Source: Henriciella sp. (GTDB taxonomy: Bacteria > Pseudomonadota > Alphaproteobacteria > Caulobacterales > Hyphomonadaceae). Taken from it: a stretch of DNA of 64,000 bases. The position numbers were made by a program, and so were the translations under genes. Below the pieces are notes generated by a model, which did no database searches, had not been told where the DNA came from, and saw only the letters and a program-made list of their open reading frames with translations. The stretch covers positions 1 to 64,000 of the forward strand of contig NZ_JAPYRE010000003.1 of the NCBI RefSeq assembly GCF_029936995.1, read 5' to 3'. This document shows positions 41,676 to 50,098 of the stretch, one piece after another (within the stretch, counting starts at the first letter, position 1; each line of letters opens with the position of its first letter).

Positions 41676-41999
41676 ATGGCAAACGCACTCGGATATGTCA
41701 GCGAAACCAAGATCGGCTTCGAAGGCACACTCGCAATGATGAACCTGTCGGCCTCGATCCGCATCGAGAAGAATGCGGAAAAGGCCGAAGACGGCCAGCC
41801 GGACTTTCGCATCTATGCCGGCGAGACTTCGACCGAAATCGGTGGCGGCTGGATGAGAAAGTCAAAAGCCTCTGGCCGCGATTATCTCTCGCTCACGCTC
41901 GCCGACCCGCAGATCGGCCCGCGCCGGATCTTCGCCAATCTGGCCCCGGTCAAGGGCAAGAAAGGCCGTCACGTCATCCTCTGGAATGCCCGCGACTAG
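41676..41999 (+). CDS. DUF736 protein
   Basis: The protein is 107 aa from ATG 41676 with AAAGGAAA as ribosome site. The family pattern is MANALGYVSETKIGFEGTLAMMNLSASIRIEKN ... DFRIYAGETSTEIGGGWMRKSKASGRDYLSLTLADPQIGPRRIFANLAP. DUF736 proteins are small beta-rich proteins encoded near traF, relaxase and traG in alphaproteobacterial conjugative elements, exactly as here. Molecular role unknown. A strong terminator follows. Confidence 0.9.
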   Translation: MANALGYVSETKIGFEGTLAMMNLSASIRIEKNAEKAEDGQPDFRIYAGETSTEIGGGWMRKSKASGRDYLSLTLADPQIGPRRIFANLAPVKGKKGRHVILWNARD

Positions 42000-42021
42000 G
42001 GCTGAGGTTCAGACTCCAATC

Positions 42022-42053
42022 AAGCCGTCCCGGACTTTTGTCCGGGGCGGCTT
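42022..42053 (+). terminator. Intrinsic terminator after DUF736
   Basis: A 14-bp stem with one G-T pair (42022-42035 with 42040-42053), loop TTTT, is followed by TT and overlaps a CTTTT run. It lies 22 bases after the DUF736 stop. Confidence 0.85.
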
Positions 42054-42178
42054 TTCATGTCCGGGTATGGTTAATGGCGTGGTGAAATAAGATGGGCTCG
42101 TGTTTTCCCTCTTCGGTTTCGCGCAGCGCCTGGCAGGCTGATCTCATCGGATGAGACCGGAGATGAAAGGAAACAGTC

Positions 42179-42421
42179 ATGACCGATACGCCACACAAGG
42201 GCCTCGCGCGCAGTGACGAGAATGCGCTTCTGAATGTCGTGGAAGCCGCTGCCTATCTGCGCCTGAAACGTTCGACACTTGATCATTACCGGTGTGAGGG
42301 CCGGGGGCCCATTTACCGCAAGCATGGCGCGCGCGTTTTCTATACCCGCAAGAGCCTCGATGACTGGTCGAACCGTAACGCGTTCGTCTCGACATCCGAG
42401 CGGGCCAAACCCGGTCAATGA
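42179..42421 (+). CDS. AlpA/excisionase-like HTH protein
   Basis: This 80-aa protein has NVVEAAAYLRLKRSTLDHYRCEGRGPIYRKHGARVFYTRKSLDDWSNRNAF, the winged-helix pattern of the excisionase/AlpA family. ATG 42179 has GAAAGGAAA upstream. Its stop overlaps the traF start by 4 bp. It probably regulates the transfer genes; a role in excision is possible, but no integrase is present in the window. Confidence 0.85.
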   Translation: MTDTPHKGLARSDENALLNVVEAAAYLRLKRSTLDHYRCEGRGPIYRKHGARVFYTRKSLDDWSNRNAFVSTSERAKPGQ

Positions 42422-42918
42422 GATGGAGATGGGTGTTTGTGGTGCTCGCAGCCGCCACGTTAGCCTCTGCAGTTTTCATATTTCCTGTCAGGGACAAGCT
42501 GGTCTGGAACCGCACTGACAGTGCGCCGAGAGGCCTTTACTGGATAAGGCAAAGCCTGGTGGAAAGAGGTGACTGGGTTCTGGTATCTGCGCAAAGCAAG
42601 CCCGCAGAATGGGCAGAAGCGAACGGATATGTCGGCAAGGACTGGCCCCTTATCAAGCAGGTTGCAGGCCTTTCCGGTGACAGAATCTGCCGGTATGGCG
42701 CAGCCATCCTGATCAATGATGAGCTCGCCTCATGGGCCCGCGAACAGGACCGGAGGGGGCGATATCTCCCGGTCTGGAGGGGGTGCCAAACGCTAGGACA
42801 GGATGAGGTTTTTCTTCTCAACCCGCACCCACGGTCACTGGATGGACGTTACTTCGGGCTGCTGGACAAGCGTCATCTGGAGGGCGTCGCGGTCCTCATT
42901 ATCCGGTCCGGAAACTGA
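42418..42918 (+). CDS. traF: TraF-like S26 signal peptidase
   Basis: The 166-aa protein has an N-terminal membrane helix (WVFVVLAAATLASAVFIF), Ser35 in TDSAPRGLYW and Lys80 in PLIKQVAGLSGDRI, the Ser/Lys dyad of S26 peptidases. TraF proteins cut and cyclise the conjugative pilin (TrbC). No trbC or other pilus gene is in the window, so its substrate may be supplied elsewhere. ATGA overlap with the HTH gene shows coupling. The relaxase that would normally follow is pushed 3 kb away by the IS66 element. Confidence 0.88.
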   Translation: MRWRWVFVVLAAATLASAVFIFPVRDKLVWNRTDSAPRGLYWIRQSLVERGDWVLVSAQSKPAEWAEANGYVGKDWPLIKQVAGLSGDRICRYGAAILINDELASWAREQDRRGRYLPVWRGCQTLGQDEVFLLNPHPRSLDGRYFGLLDKRHLEGVAVLIIRSGN

Positions 42919-42968
42919 CGAGGTGCACACCGGTGCAAGGGGCTGCAGACGTGGGAACGGAAAAGACG

Positions 42969-42976
42969 GGCGAACC
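42969..42976. repeat. Left 8-bp target duplication of the IS
   Basis: GGCGAACC directly abuts the left IS terminus and is identical to 45907-45914. Confidence 0.95.
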
Positions 42977-43003
42977 GTATGCGTCCGGAGGTGACACATA
43001 ATG

Positions 43004-44533
43004 TCAGACCTTGACGGGATTCTCGGCTTTCCAGGCCCATGGCAGCAGTTCGGCGAGCCGGTTTGCGGGATAGCCATCGGCCATACGCTGGAGGATATCG
43101 GCGAGGTAGGCGTAGGGCTCGACGCCGTTCAGTTTTGCCGTTTCGATCAGCGAGCAGAGGATCGCCCAGCGGTGTGCTCCGCCATCGCTGCCGGCGAACA
43201 GATGGTTCTTGCGTCCGAGCGCGACGGGCCGGATCGCGCGCTCGACCGGGTTGGTATCAAGCTCGATGCGGCCATCGTCGAGGAATCGGGTGAGGCCTTT
43301 CCAGCGGCCGAGGGCGTAGCGGACGGCCCCGGCAAGCGTGCTGCGTTCAGGGATCTTCGCAAGTTGCCCTTCAAGCCAGGCACGGAGATTTTCAACACGC
43401 GGCGCGGACGATTTGCGGCGCGCGGCGAGCCGCCAGTGCGGGGCCTTGCCACGGATGTCTGCCTCGACCGCATAGAGCCCGGCGATGCGGCGCAACGCCT
43501 CTTCGGCAATCGGCGACCCGGTGGCCTGGGCCACGTCGTAGAACTTGCGCCGCGTGTGCGCCCAGCAGGCTGCGAGCGTCACTTCGGGGCGCGCGGCAAC
43601 CTGCTCGAACCCGGCATACCCATCGACATGAAGAACACCCTTGAAGTCCCGGAGATGGGCAATCGGTCGCTCAGCTTTCCGGTCCGGCGCGAACAGGAAC
43701 ACTGCAGCGGGCGGGTCTGCTCCGCCCCAGCCGCGCTGCTCACGGGCATAGACCCAGAGCCGACCGGTCCTGGTCTTTCCGCGGCCCGGATCGAGCACCG
43801 GAACCGGCGTATCGTCGGCGAACAGATGGTCCGAAGCGAACACGTTCGCACAGAGTCTTTCATGCAGGGCTTCCAGCCACCAGCAGGCCCCGCCAACCCA
43901 TCCGGCGAGCGTCGAGCGCGAGAGATCGACGCCGTGCCGGGCGAAGATCTGGGATTGCCGGTAGAGCGGCGTGTGGTCGCAATATTTGCTGACCAGCACC
44001 TGCGCGAGCAGCGCTGGCGTGGCAAGCCCGCCTGCCATGATGCGTTCCGGCGCGGGCGCCTGCGCCATCGTTCCGCACGCCCGGCAGGCATATTTCGGCC
44101 GTATGATCCGCACAACACGAAGCTGCGCAGGGACCCAGTCGAGCATTTCGCTGACACTTTCGCCCATACCATGAAGCGTGCCGCCACATCCCGGGCAGCC
44201 CTGATGATCGGTGTCGATCCGGACCTCCTCACGCGGCAGATGATCGGGCAAAGGTTTTCGGTGCGCCGGCGGGTCTGGAACGTCCGCAATGGCCGCTGGC
44301 TGGCTTTCTTCGACACGCCCGATATCGCCATTGATGTCCTCAAGACCGAGCGCCAGCTGGCCGGGATCGAGCCGCTCGGCGCTTCGCCCGAACTGCATCC
44401 GCTGCAGCTTCTTGATGATCGCCTGGAGCTGTTCGATCTCGTCTTCCCGGCGCTCGACAACGCTCGCCATATCCCGCACCAGCTGGTGCAGAAGCGCCGT
44501 ATCGGAGGGCAGGTTTCGAAGGTCGATCCGCAT
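43004..44533 (-). CDS. tnpC: IS66 transposase TnpC
   Basis: This 509-aa transposase is intact. In order it shows an N-terminal coiled coil (LVRDMASVVERREDEIEQLQAIIKKL), a zinc-binding segment (CPGCGGTLHG ... YACRACG) and a DDE catalytic core with HLFADDTPVPVL, VLHVDGYAGF and ELDTNPVERAIRP. The C-terminal IS66 domain (LAELLPWAWKAE) is complete. It catalyses transposition together with TnpA and TnpB. Its stop is 27 bases inside the left terminus. Confidence 0.95.
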   Translation of the reverse strand: MRIDLRNLPSDTALLHQLVRDMASVVERREDEIEQLQAIIKKLQRMQFGRSAERLDPGQLALGLEDINGDIGRVEESQPAAIADVPDPPAHRKPLPDHLPREEVRIDTDHQGCPGCGGTLHGMGESVSEMLDWVPAQLRVVRIIRPKYACRACGTMAQAPAPERIMAGGLATPALLAQVLVSKYCDHTPLYRQSQIFARHGVDLSRSTLAGWVGGACWWLEALHERLCANVFASDHLFADDTPVPVLDPGRGKTRTGRLWVYAREQRGWGGADPPAAVFLFAPDRKAERPIAHLRDFKGVLHVDGYAGFEQVAARPEVTLAACWAHTRRKFYDVAQATGSPIAEEALRRIAGLYAVEADIRGKAPHWRLAARRKSSAPRVENLRAWLEGQLAKIPERSTLAGAVRYALGRWKGLTRFLDDGRIELDTNPVERAIRPVALGRKNHLFAGSDGGAHRWAILCSLIETAKLNGVEPYAYLADILQRMADGYPANRLAELLPWAWKAENPVKV

Positions 44534-44605
44534 GCAGATTCATACCATGAATCGGCCCTGTGCAGGAGCGGTTTTATAGGGATTTCGCGTTCTTTTTGCT
44601 CGATT

Positions 44606-44959
44606 TTATCCAGCCAGCGCGGGCTTCCAGATCCGCTCGGGTGCGCGCCAGTCAATGCCCTCGATCAGCATGGCAAGTTGCGCTGGTGTGAGCGTGATCG
44701 AGCCGTCATGTCCGGCCATTATGGGCCAGACAAAGCCGCCCTGGTCGATGCGTTTCGTGAACAGGCAGAGCCCGTTTCCATCCCAGAACAGGATCTTCAG
44801 CATCGAGGCCCGCTTGCCCCGGAATGCAAACAGATGGCCGGAGAACGGATCCTTCTTCAGCACGTCCTGCACCAGCATGCTCAGCCCGTCGATCCCCTTG
44901 CGCATGTCGGTATAGCCGAGGGCGAGATGGACCTTTACGCCCGCCGGAACGATCATCAT
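44606..44959 (-). CDS. tnpB: IS66 accessory protein TnpB
   Basis: The 117-aa protein is the standard IS66 Orf2: GVKVHLALGYTDMRKGIDGLSMLVQDVLKKDPFSGHLFAFRGKRASMLKILFWDGNGLCLFTKRIDQGGFVWP. Its start overlaps the tnpA stop by 4 bp. The protein is needed for efficient IS66 transposition, but its mechanism is unclear. Confidence 0.95.
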   Translation of the reverse strand: MMIVPAGVKVHLALGYTDMRKGIDGLSMLVQDVLKKDPFSGHLFAFRGKRASMLKILFWDGNGLCLFTKRIDQGGFVWPIMAGHDGSITLTPAQLAMLIEGIDWRAPERIWKPALAG

Positions 44960-45825
44960 GAGACCGCTCCCTCGCGGGCCATTTCGAGGCGGACCACGTC
45001 CGGATCACTTCCCTCCGGCACAAAGACACGGGCCTCATTTTCCAGCGTTACGGACACCATGCCGGGCGGGGGCTGCACGAGGTCCATCGGTAAAACCATG
45101 CCCTCTGGGACCCGCACCGTGGCCAGCCTGGCTTTCCGGCCTATGCCGAACTCCACCCGCCAGCGGAACAGGAGGCCCGTGACGATCCCATGCTTGCGCG
45201 CAACGCCCGACACGCTGGCGCCCGGCTGGTCGCTTTCAAGGGCGATGGCAAGCTTCTGTTCGTCGCTGAAGAACCGCCGCGGCCGCTTGGCTGGAACGCC
45301 AACCGATGTCAAGCCGGTTTCGCCGACATTAGTGTTAGCACTAGTGCTAACGTCAGGGAGGGCGGCAGGATGAAGCCGTTGCCGCCAGTCGATCTCGAGT
45401 TCGCCGTCCTCGAACCGTCTTCGCCATTTCTGCAGGGCATGCCGGGAAAGATTCATCGCATGAGCGTAGTGGCGAAGGCTCATCCCGCTCCAGTTCAGCG
45501 TCTCCAGATGCATCGCCCAGAAGGCCTGGACAGCCTGGCTGCGCATGTCCGTTCGGGAGCCGAACCGGGGCGTCTGACGCTTGCCGGACCGGCCTTTTTC
45601 AAGGTTCTTCCGCGATTGTTCACGGCGCAGTTCGGCTTGATATTCCTCGTGTTTCCGCGCTTCTTCGCAGCCCATCAGATAGATCAGCCAGCTCGAAAAA
45701 GTGCGCCGGTTCAGCCCATGATCCCGGCAATAACGCGTGCGGGCAAGCCCGCTCTGACGCCAGGCTTCAACGTGCACGCTCCAGTAGGTCCGGTGCGCCG
45801 TGTTCTCAAAATGTTTCACATCCAT
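44956..45825 (-). CDS. tnpA: IS66 accessory protein TnpA, long form
   Basis: The protein is 289 aa from ATG 45825 (303 if the frame is used from 45867), much longer than the ~130 aa of classical IS66 TnpA. The added N-terminal part has two related helix-turn-helix-like units (YWSVHVEAWRQSGLARTRYCRDHGLNRRTFSSWL and FWAMHLETLNWSGMSLRHYAHAMNLSRHALQKW). The C-terminal ~130 residues are the usual TnpA HTH (FFSDEQKLAIALESDQPGASVSGVARKHGIVTGLLFRWR). An 18-bp perfect palindrome, GTTAGCACTAGTGCTAAC (45334-45351), lies in the linker coding region. DNA binding at the IS ends is likely. Confidence 0.85.
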   Translation of the reverse strand: MDVKHFENTAHRTYWSVHVEAWRQSGLARTRYCRDHGLNRRTFSSWLIYLMGCEEARKHEEYQAELRREQSRKNLEKGRSGKRQTPRFGSRTDMRSQAVQAFWAMHLETLNWSGMSLRHYAHAMNLSRHALQKWRRRFEDGELEIDWRQRLHPAALPDVSTSANTNVGETGLTSVGVPAKRPRRFFSDEQKLAIALESDQPGASVSGVARKHGIVTGLLFRWRVEFGIGRKARLATVRVPEGMVLPMDLVQPPPGMVSVTLENEARVFVPEGSDPDVVRLEMAREGAVS

Positions 45826-45906
45826 GATCAACTCCTCACAAGGAAGGGAAGGCCAGATGAGGAACAATTGCGACCCGGAATCGAGGTGCAGGACTCGGAC
45901 GGATAC

Positions 45907-45914
45907 GGCGAACC
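45907..45914. repeat. Right 8-bp target duplication of the IS
   Basis: GGCGAACC immediately follows the right IS terminus and is identical to 42969-42976. Confidence 0.95.
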
Positions 45915-45958
45915 CGTTAGGGCAAGATCAAACACCTGGCGCCAGGCCCTGCCTAACG
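45915..45958. repeat. Nested inverted repeat upstream of the relaxase, oriT candidate
   Basis: CGTTAGGGCA (45915-45924) pairs with TGCCTAACG (45950-45958) with one bulged G, enclosing the perfect 12-bp palindrome CCTGGCGCCAGG. It sits in the traF-relaxase gap, 117 bases before the relaxase start, and touches the IS target duplication. Transfer origins are often next to the relaxase gene and carry such repeats; a nick site was not identified. Confidence 0.45.
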
Positions 45959-46075
45959 CCTTGTCTGCACATCGTTTTTCAGGTGCCCTTTGTAGGGCTT
46001 CGAGACACCAGGGATTTTGCGCTTTCGCCTTTGGCTATCGGGACATGCCGGGGCGCCAGGCTGGAGGGGACAGTT

Positions 46076-48013
46076 TTGCCCGTCGATGATGAGTTCACGC
46101 CAAGGCTTGGCCGGATAGGGAATAGCAGGCGGGCCGGAGGCAACGGGTTTTCGAACGAGCTTCGACGGGCGAAGGCAAAGCTTGGCGGGAAGTCCGGGAA
46201 TACACGATATACGGGCCGCCAGCTCGGTCGCGGAAGCGCAACTGCGAGACAGCTTGAATTCAGGCAACAGAGACTGGCAGCCTTCCGGATGCGGCGTGTC
46301 ATTGTGAAATTCCATATTGCGCGGTCGGGTAAAGGGGGTGGGCTTGGGGCCTTTCGGGCGCATCTTCATTATATCCAGCGCGATGGTGTAGAAAGGGATG
46401 GACAGGGCGGTGATCTCTACGCTCGCGATGGAGCGACGCCGGATAGGTCTGCTTTCCTTTATCGCAGCGAGGTGGACCGCCACCAGTTCCGCATCATCGT
46501 TTCTCCGGAAGATGGCGTTGCGCTTGGCGATCTGCGCGAGAGTACCCGAGCGCTTATGATGCAGATGGAGCGTGATCTCGGCACCCGCCTCGACTGGGTG
46601 GCGGTTGATCATCACAACACTGGCCATCCCCACACGCATATTGTTGTCCGGGGAAAGGATGCCCGGGGCCAGGATCTTGTTATCGCCCCGGACTATCTGA
46701 AGTCCGGCCTCCGCCAGCGCGCGTCGGACATTGTTACTGAACGGCTGGGGCCGCGCCGAGACCTTGAGATCGCCCGCTCACGCCATGCCGAGGTACGACG
46801 CGACAGGCTGACCGCCATAGACCGGGCAATATGGCGGGATGTTGAAAACGGGACATTGAGTTTTGCCCGGGGCGCTTCAAACGCGGCGGAACGCTTTGAT
46901 CGCAGTCTCAGGCTGCAGAGACTTGCGCACTTGCGGAAACTGGGTCTGGCAGAGCCGGTTGGCCATGACCGGTGGCGGCTGGTGCAGGACTGGGACCGGA
47001 CGCTCGCCGAACTGGGCCGCCGGGGCGATGTCATCCGGACGCTGGCTCACCGGTTCGGGCGGGAGGACGGTTTGGAACGGCTCGCGACCTTTGATCCCCG
47101 GGTGGGCCAGGACATGACCCTGAGCGGATCCGTGCTGGCGGTCCTGCCTGACGATGAGTTGCGTGATCAGCGCTCTGTGGTTGTCGAAGATTTTGACGGC
47201 AGGAAGTGGCTGGTCGGCCTGGGCGACATCGAGCCCGGGGGCATTCCGCCGGAAGGGGCGATCGTCCAGATAGGGGGCCGAAAACCCCGGGCCAGGTCAT
47301 CCGACCGCACAATTGCCGGCATGGCGAACGAGGCTGGCGGTTTCTATTCTGAGGATATTCATGCAGGCGCCGATCCATCCTCGAGCGCCGCATTCCGGCA
47401 GGCGCATGTCAGGCGCCTTGAATCGCTGCGCCGGGCCGGGCTCGTGAAGCGAATGCCGGATGGCACATGGCCTATCCCCGAGGATTATCTGGAAAAGGCC
47501 GCTGAATTTGAAGCTGGGCGCCATGGCAATGTTCGTTTGAGCGTGCGTTCATGGCTTTCGCTTGAGCAACAGACAGAACGTGAGGGCGCGACCTGGCTCG
47601 ATGACCTCTCCGCCGGTACCCAGACAAGGCGCCTTGTGGCGGCCAGACGGGCACGCCTGGACTGGTTGCGGGAGCAGGGCTTTCTCCCGCCGGGCGAGCA
47701 GACACTTGGGCGGGACGCCCGAAGCCTGCTTGTCAGACGCGACCGGGCCCGTGCTGTCGCGCGGATTGCCGAGGCTTCAGGACGGGTCGAGGTTGAGCTC
47801 CATACGGGGGAAACGATCTCCGGGCGGTATGAGAGGCCAGTCGATCTGGGGGCTGGTCGCTATGCCATCATCGGAAATGCAAGACACTTTGCACTTGTGC
47901 CCTGGCGCCCCGACATCGAACGTCATCGTGGTCGCGACCTGGTTGCCCGGCGAACGGCGCAAGGCGTCTCCTGGACAATTGGCATACGCCGTCAGCGCGG
48001 GCGGTCCCGTTAA
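46076..48013 (+). CDS. VirD2-like relaxase with DUF3363
   Basis: I choose TTG 46076 (645 aa), with GGAGGGG at 46062-46068; the frame stays open left into the IS, which cannot be native. The start PVDDEFTPRLGRIGNSRR is typical of the family. HLHYIQRDG (~Tyr98) holds the probable nicking tyrosine, and DHHNTGHPHTHIVVRG (~182-195) the histidine metal site. The DUF3363 C-terminal part extends from ~260. It should nick oriT and pilot the strand to TraG. The IS66 copy lies between it and the upstream traF promoter, so expression may now depend on a local or IS-borne promoter. Confidence 0.9.
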   Translation: MPVDDEFTPRLGRIGNSRRAGGNGFSNELRRAKAKLGGKSGNTRYTGRQLGRGSATARQLEFRQQRLAAFRMRRVIVKFHIARSGKGGGLGAFRAHLHYIQRDGVERDGQGGDLYARDGATPDRSAFLYRSEVDRHQFRIIVSPEDGVALGDLRESTRALMMQMERDLGTRLDWVAVDHHNTGHPHTHIVVRGKDARGQDLVIAPDYLKSGLRQRASDIVTERLGPRRDLEIARSRHAEVRRDRLTAIDRAIWRDVENGTLSFARGASNAAERFDRSLRLQRLAHLRKLGLAEPVGHDRWRLVQDWDRTLAELGRRGDVIRTLAHRFGREDGLERLATFDPRVGQDMTLSGSVLAVLPDDELRDQRSVVVEDFDGRKWLVGLGDIEPGGIPPEGAIVQIGGRKPRARSSDRTIAGMANEAGGFYSEDIHAGADPSSSAAFRQAHVRRLESLRRAGLVKRMPDGTWPIPEDYLEKAAEFEAGRHGNVRLSVRSWLSLEQQTEREGATWLDDLSAGTQTRRLVAARRARLDWLREQGFLPPGEQTLGRDARSLLVRRDRARAVARIAEASGRVEVELHTGETISGRYERPVDLGAGRYAIIGNARHFALVPWRPDIERHRGRDLVARRTAQGVSWTIGIRRQRGRSR

Positions 48014-48127
48014 AGCCTTCGATGGCTTCGCAGCTGATTGCAGAGCCTGTCTTCGCGTCCGACTGGCTGAAACCCTCACACCTGCATGAAAATAGGGACT
48101 TGTTGACCAAAGCCTGAAGGTGCCTCC

Positions 48128-50095
48128 ATGCGGCCCGGAAAAATCCTGCTCGGCCAGGTTCTGATCGTGTTCATTCTGATCCTTCTGACAATCTGGGGGG
48201 CGACGCAGTGGACGGCGCACATGCTTGGATACCAGCCAGCCCTGGGGCGTCCATGGTTTGTGGCTGGAGAAACCACGGTCTACCAGCCCTGGCGGCTTTT
48301 CCAGTGGTGGTATGCGTATGAGGCCTATGCCCCTGACGTGTTTGCCCGTGCGGGACTGATTGCTTCGAGCGGCGGGCTGCTTGGAATTTTCGCTGCCGTT
48401 GTCGGCTCGGTGATCAGAAGCCGCGACGCGGCCAACGTCACGACATATGGCTCGGCGTGTTGGGCCAAACCACGCGATGTGAAACGCCATGGATTGCGCG
48501 CGAAGAGTGGCGTGTTCCTTGGCAGGACAAAGCATGCCTATCTGCGCCATGACGGGCCTGAACACGTCATGGCGTTTGCGCCGACACGATCCGGCAAGGG
48601 GGTCGGGCTGGTCGTGCCCACGCTTCTCTCCTGGACCGGCAGCGCGGTCATTCACGATATCAAGGGCGAGAACTGGGAGCTGACCTCGGGATGGCGGTCC
48701 GGCTTCTCGACCTGTATCCGGTTCGACCCCACCGACCGGGCTTCGCCACGCTACAATCCGCTGCTCGAAGTGCGGCGCGGCGAATGCGAGGTGCGCGACG
48801 TGCAGAACATTGCCGATATCCTCGTTGATCCGGAAGGCTCGCTTGAGCGCCGCAATCACTGGGAGAAGACCGGTCATGCGCTTCTCGTGGGCGTGATCCT
48901 TCATGTCCTCTATGCTGAAGCCGACAAGACGCTGTCGGGCTGCGCGAAACTCCTGTCCGACCCGGACCGGACATTCGCTGCGACACTCACCCGGATGATG
49001 CGGACAAGACATCTCACCGACACTTCGGGCAACCGGTCGGTTCATCCCGTTGTGGCGCAAGTTGCGCGGGATCTTCTCAACAAGGCCGAGAATGAGCGTT
49101 CCGGCGTACTGTCGACCGCCATCAGCTTCCTGGCCCTCTATCGTGACCCTGTAGTGGCGGCTGTGACGTCTGCCAGCGACTGGTCACTCTTGAATCTGGT
49201 TGAGGGCACGCGGCCGGTCTCGCTTTACCTGGCCTGTCCGCCCTCTGACATGTCCCGGACGAAGCCATTGATGCGCCTGATCCTCAACCAGATTGGGCGT
49301 CGATTGACGGAAGAGTTGCCCGGTCCGGACCGGCGCAAACTGCTCATGATGCTGGACGAGTTTCCCGCGCTTGGGCGGCTCGACTTTTTCGAGAGCGCGC
49401 TCGCTTTCATGGCGGGGTATGGAATCCGGAGCTTTCTGATCGCCCAGTCATTGAACCAGATTGAAAAGGCCTATGGTCCCAACAATTCCATCCTGGACAA
49501 TTGTCATGTCCGGGTGGCCTTCGCCACGAATGACGAGCGGACGGCCAAACGGATTTCCGAGGCGCTGGGCACCAAGACAGAGCTGCGTGCCCAGAAGAAT
49601 TATACCGGCCACCGGCTGGCGCCTTGGCTGTCGCACATGATGGTGTCACGCCAGGAAACCCAGAGGCCATTGATGACGCCGGGCGAAGTGATGCAGCTGC
49701 CAGCCAGCGATGAAATTGTCATGGTGTCCGGTGCACCGCCCGTGCAGGCGAAGAAAATTCGCTATTACAAGGACCGTAATTTTACCCGACGGATCGAAGA
49801 GCCGGCTAGCGTCGTAATCGCTTCTCCTGATCCTTGTGATGACTGGTCAGGCCTTGGGCAGTATCCGTTAGGCACTAACGGCAGGGACCTGGCGTCTGCG
49901 GCTCATGAAGACGGCGGAATTGAACGCACGCCGGAGCTTGCAGGATTCCAAGCCGTGAAGACACCTGAGCTGGAACTCGACGCTGGGGTGCCAGAACAGG
50001 ATGGAGCCGATCCAGCTGAGGCTTGCCATCTGGATACGGTCCGGCGGGCCATTGCGCTGGACCTAGCCGATCCCGATACCTTGCCGGATTTCTGA
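48128..50095 (+). CDS. traG: TraG/VirD4 coupling protein
   Basis: This 655-aa protein has two N-terminal membrane segments (ILLGQVLIVFILILLTIW and ARAGLIASSGGLLGIFAAVVG), Walker A FAPTRSGKGVGLVVPTLLSW (~150-165) and Walker B LLMMLDEFPALGRLDFFE (~407-420). QSLNQIEKAYGPNNSILDNCHVRVAFATND is the typical TraG segment. It is the inner-membrane ATPase that delivers the relaxase-DNA complex to a type IV secretion channel. It overlaps nothing upstream (114 bp gap) and is followed after 3 bp by an RHH gene. Confidence 0.95.
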   Translation: MRPGKILLGQVLIVFILILLTIWGATQWTAHMLGYQPALGRPWFVAGETTVYQPWRLFQWWYAYEAYAPDVFARAGLIASSGGLLGIFAAVVGSVIRSRDAANVTTYGSACWAKPRDVKRHGLRAKSGVFLGRTKHAYLRHDGPEHVMAFAPTRSGKGVGLVVPTLLSWTGSAVIHDIKGENWELTSGWRSGFSTCIRFDPTDRASPRYNPLLEVRRGECEVRDVQNIADILVDPEGSLERRNHWEKTGHALLVGVILHVLYAEADKTLSGCAKLLSDPDRTFAATLTRMMRTRHLTDTSGNRSVHPVVAQVARDLLNKAENERSGVLSTAISFLALYRDPVVAAVTSASDWSLLNLVEGTRPVSLYLACPPSDMSRTKPLMRLILNQIGRRLTEELPGPDRRKLLMMLDEFPALGRLDFFESALAFMAGYGIRSFLIAQSLNQIEKAYGPNNSILDNCHVRVAFATNDERTAKRISEALGTKTELRAQKNYTGHRLAPWLSHMMVSRQETQRPLMTPGEVMQLPASDEIVMVSGAPPVQAKKIRYYKDRNFTRRIEEPASVVIASPDPCDDWSGLGQYPLGTNGRDLASAAHEDGGIERTPELAGFQAVKTPELELDAGVPEQDGADPAEACHLDTVRRAIALDLADPDTLPDF

Positions 50096-50098
50096 AGG

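Larger units (their letters stand above)
42977..45906 (-). mobile_element. Complete IS66-family insertion sequence (2,930 bp)
   Basis: The termini match over 10 of the first 11 bases: GTATGCGTCCG at 42977-42987 and, read inward on the minus strand, GTATCCGTCCG from 45906. They start with GTA as IS66 ends do and are flanked by identical 8-bp GGCGAACC, the duplication length typical of IS66. It contains tnpA, tnpB and tnpC in order on the minus strand, all intact, so it may still be active. It is inserted in the gap between traF and the relaxase. Confidence 0.95.

Noticed and set aside
41227-41739. 170-aa ORF running through the large inverted repeat into DUF736
   Set aside because: Translates the repeat, has no ribosome site and overlaps the well-supported DUF736 start.
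43001-45373. 790-aa plus-strand ORF opposite the IS66 genes
   Set aside because: GC-rich antisense shadow of tnpC, tnpB and tnpA; no domain makes sense.
45800-46075. Relaxase frame extended left into the IS
   Set aside because: Begins inside the IS66 element, so it cannot be the native start; TTG 46076 has an excellent ribosome site.
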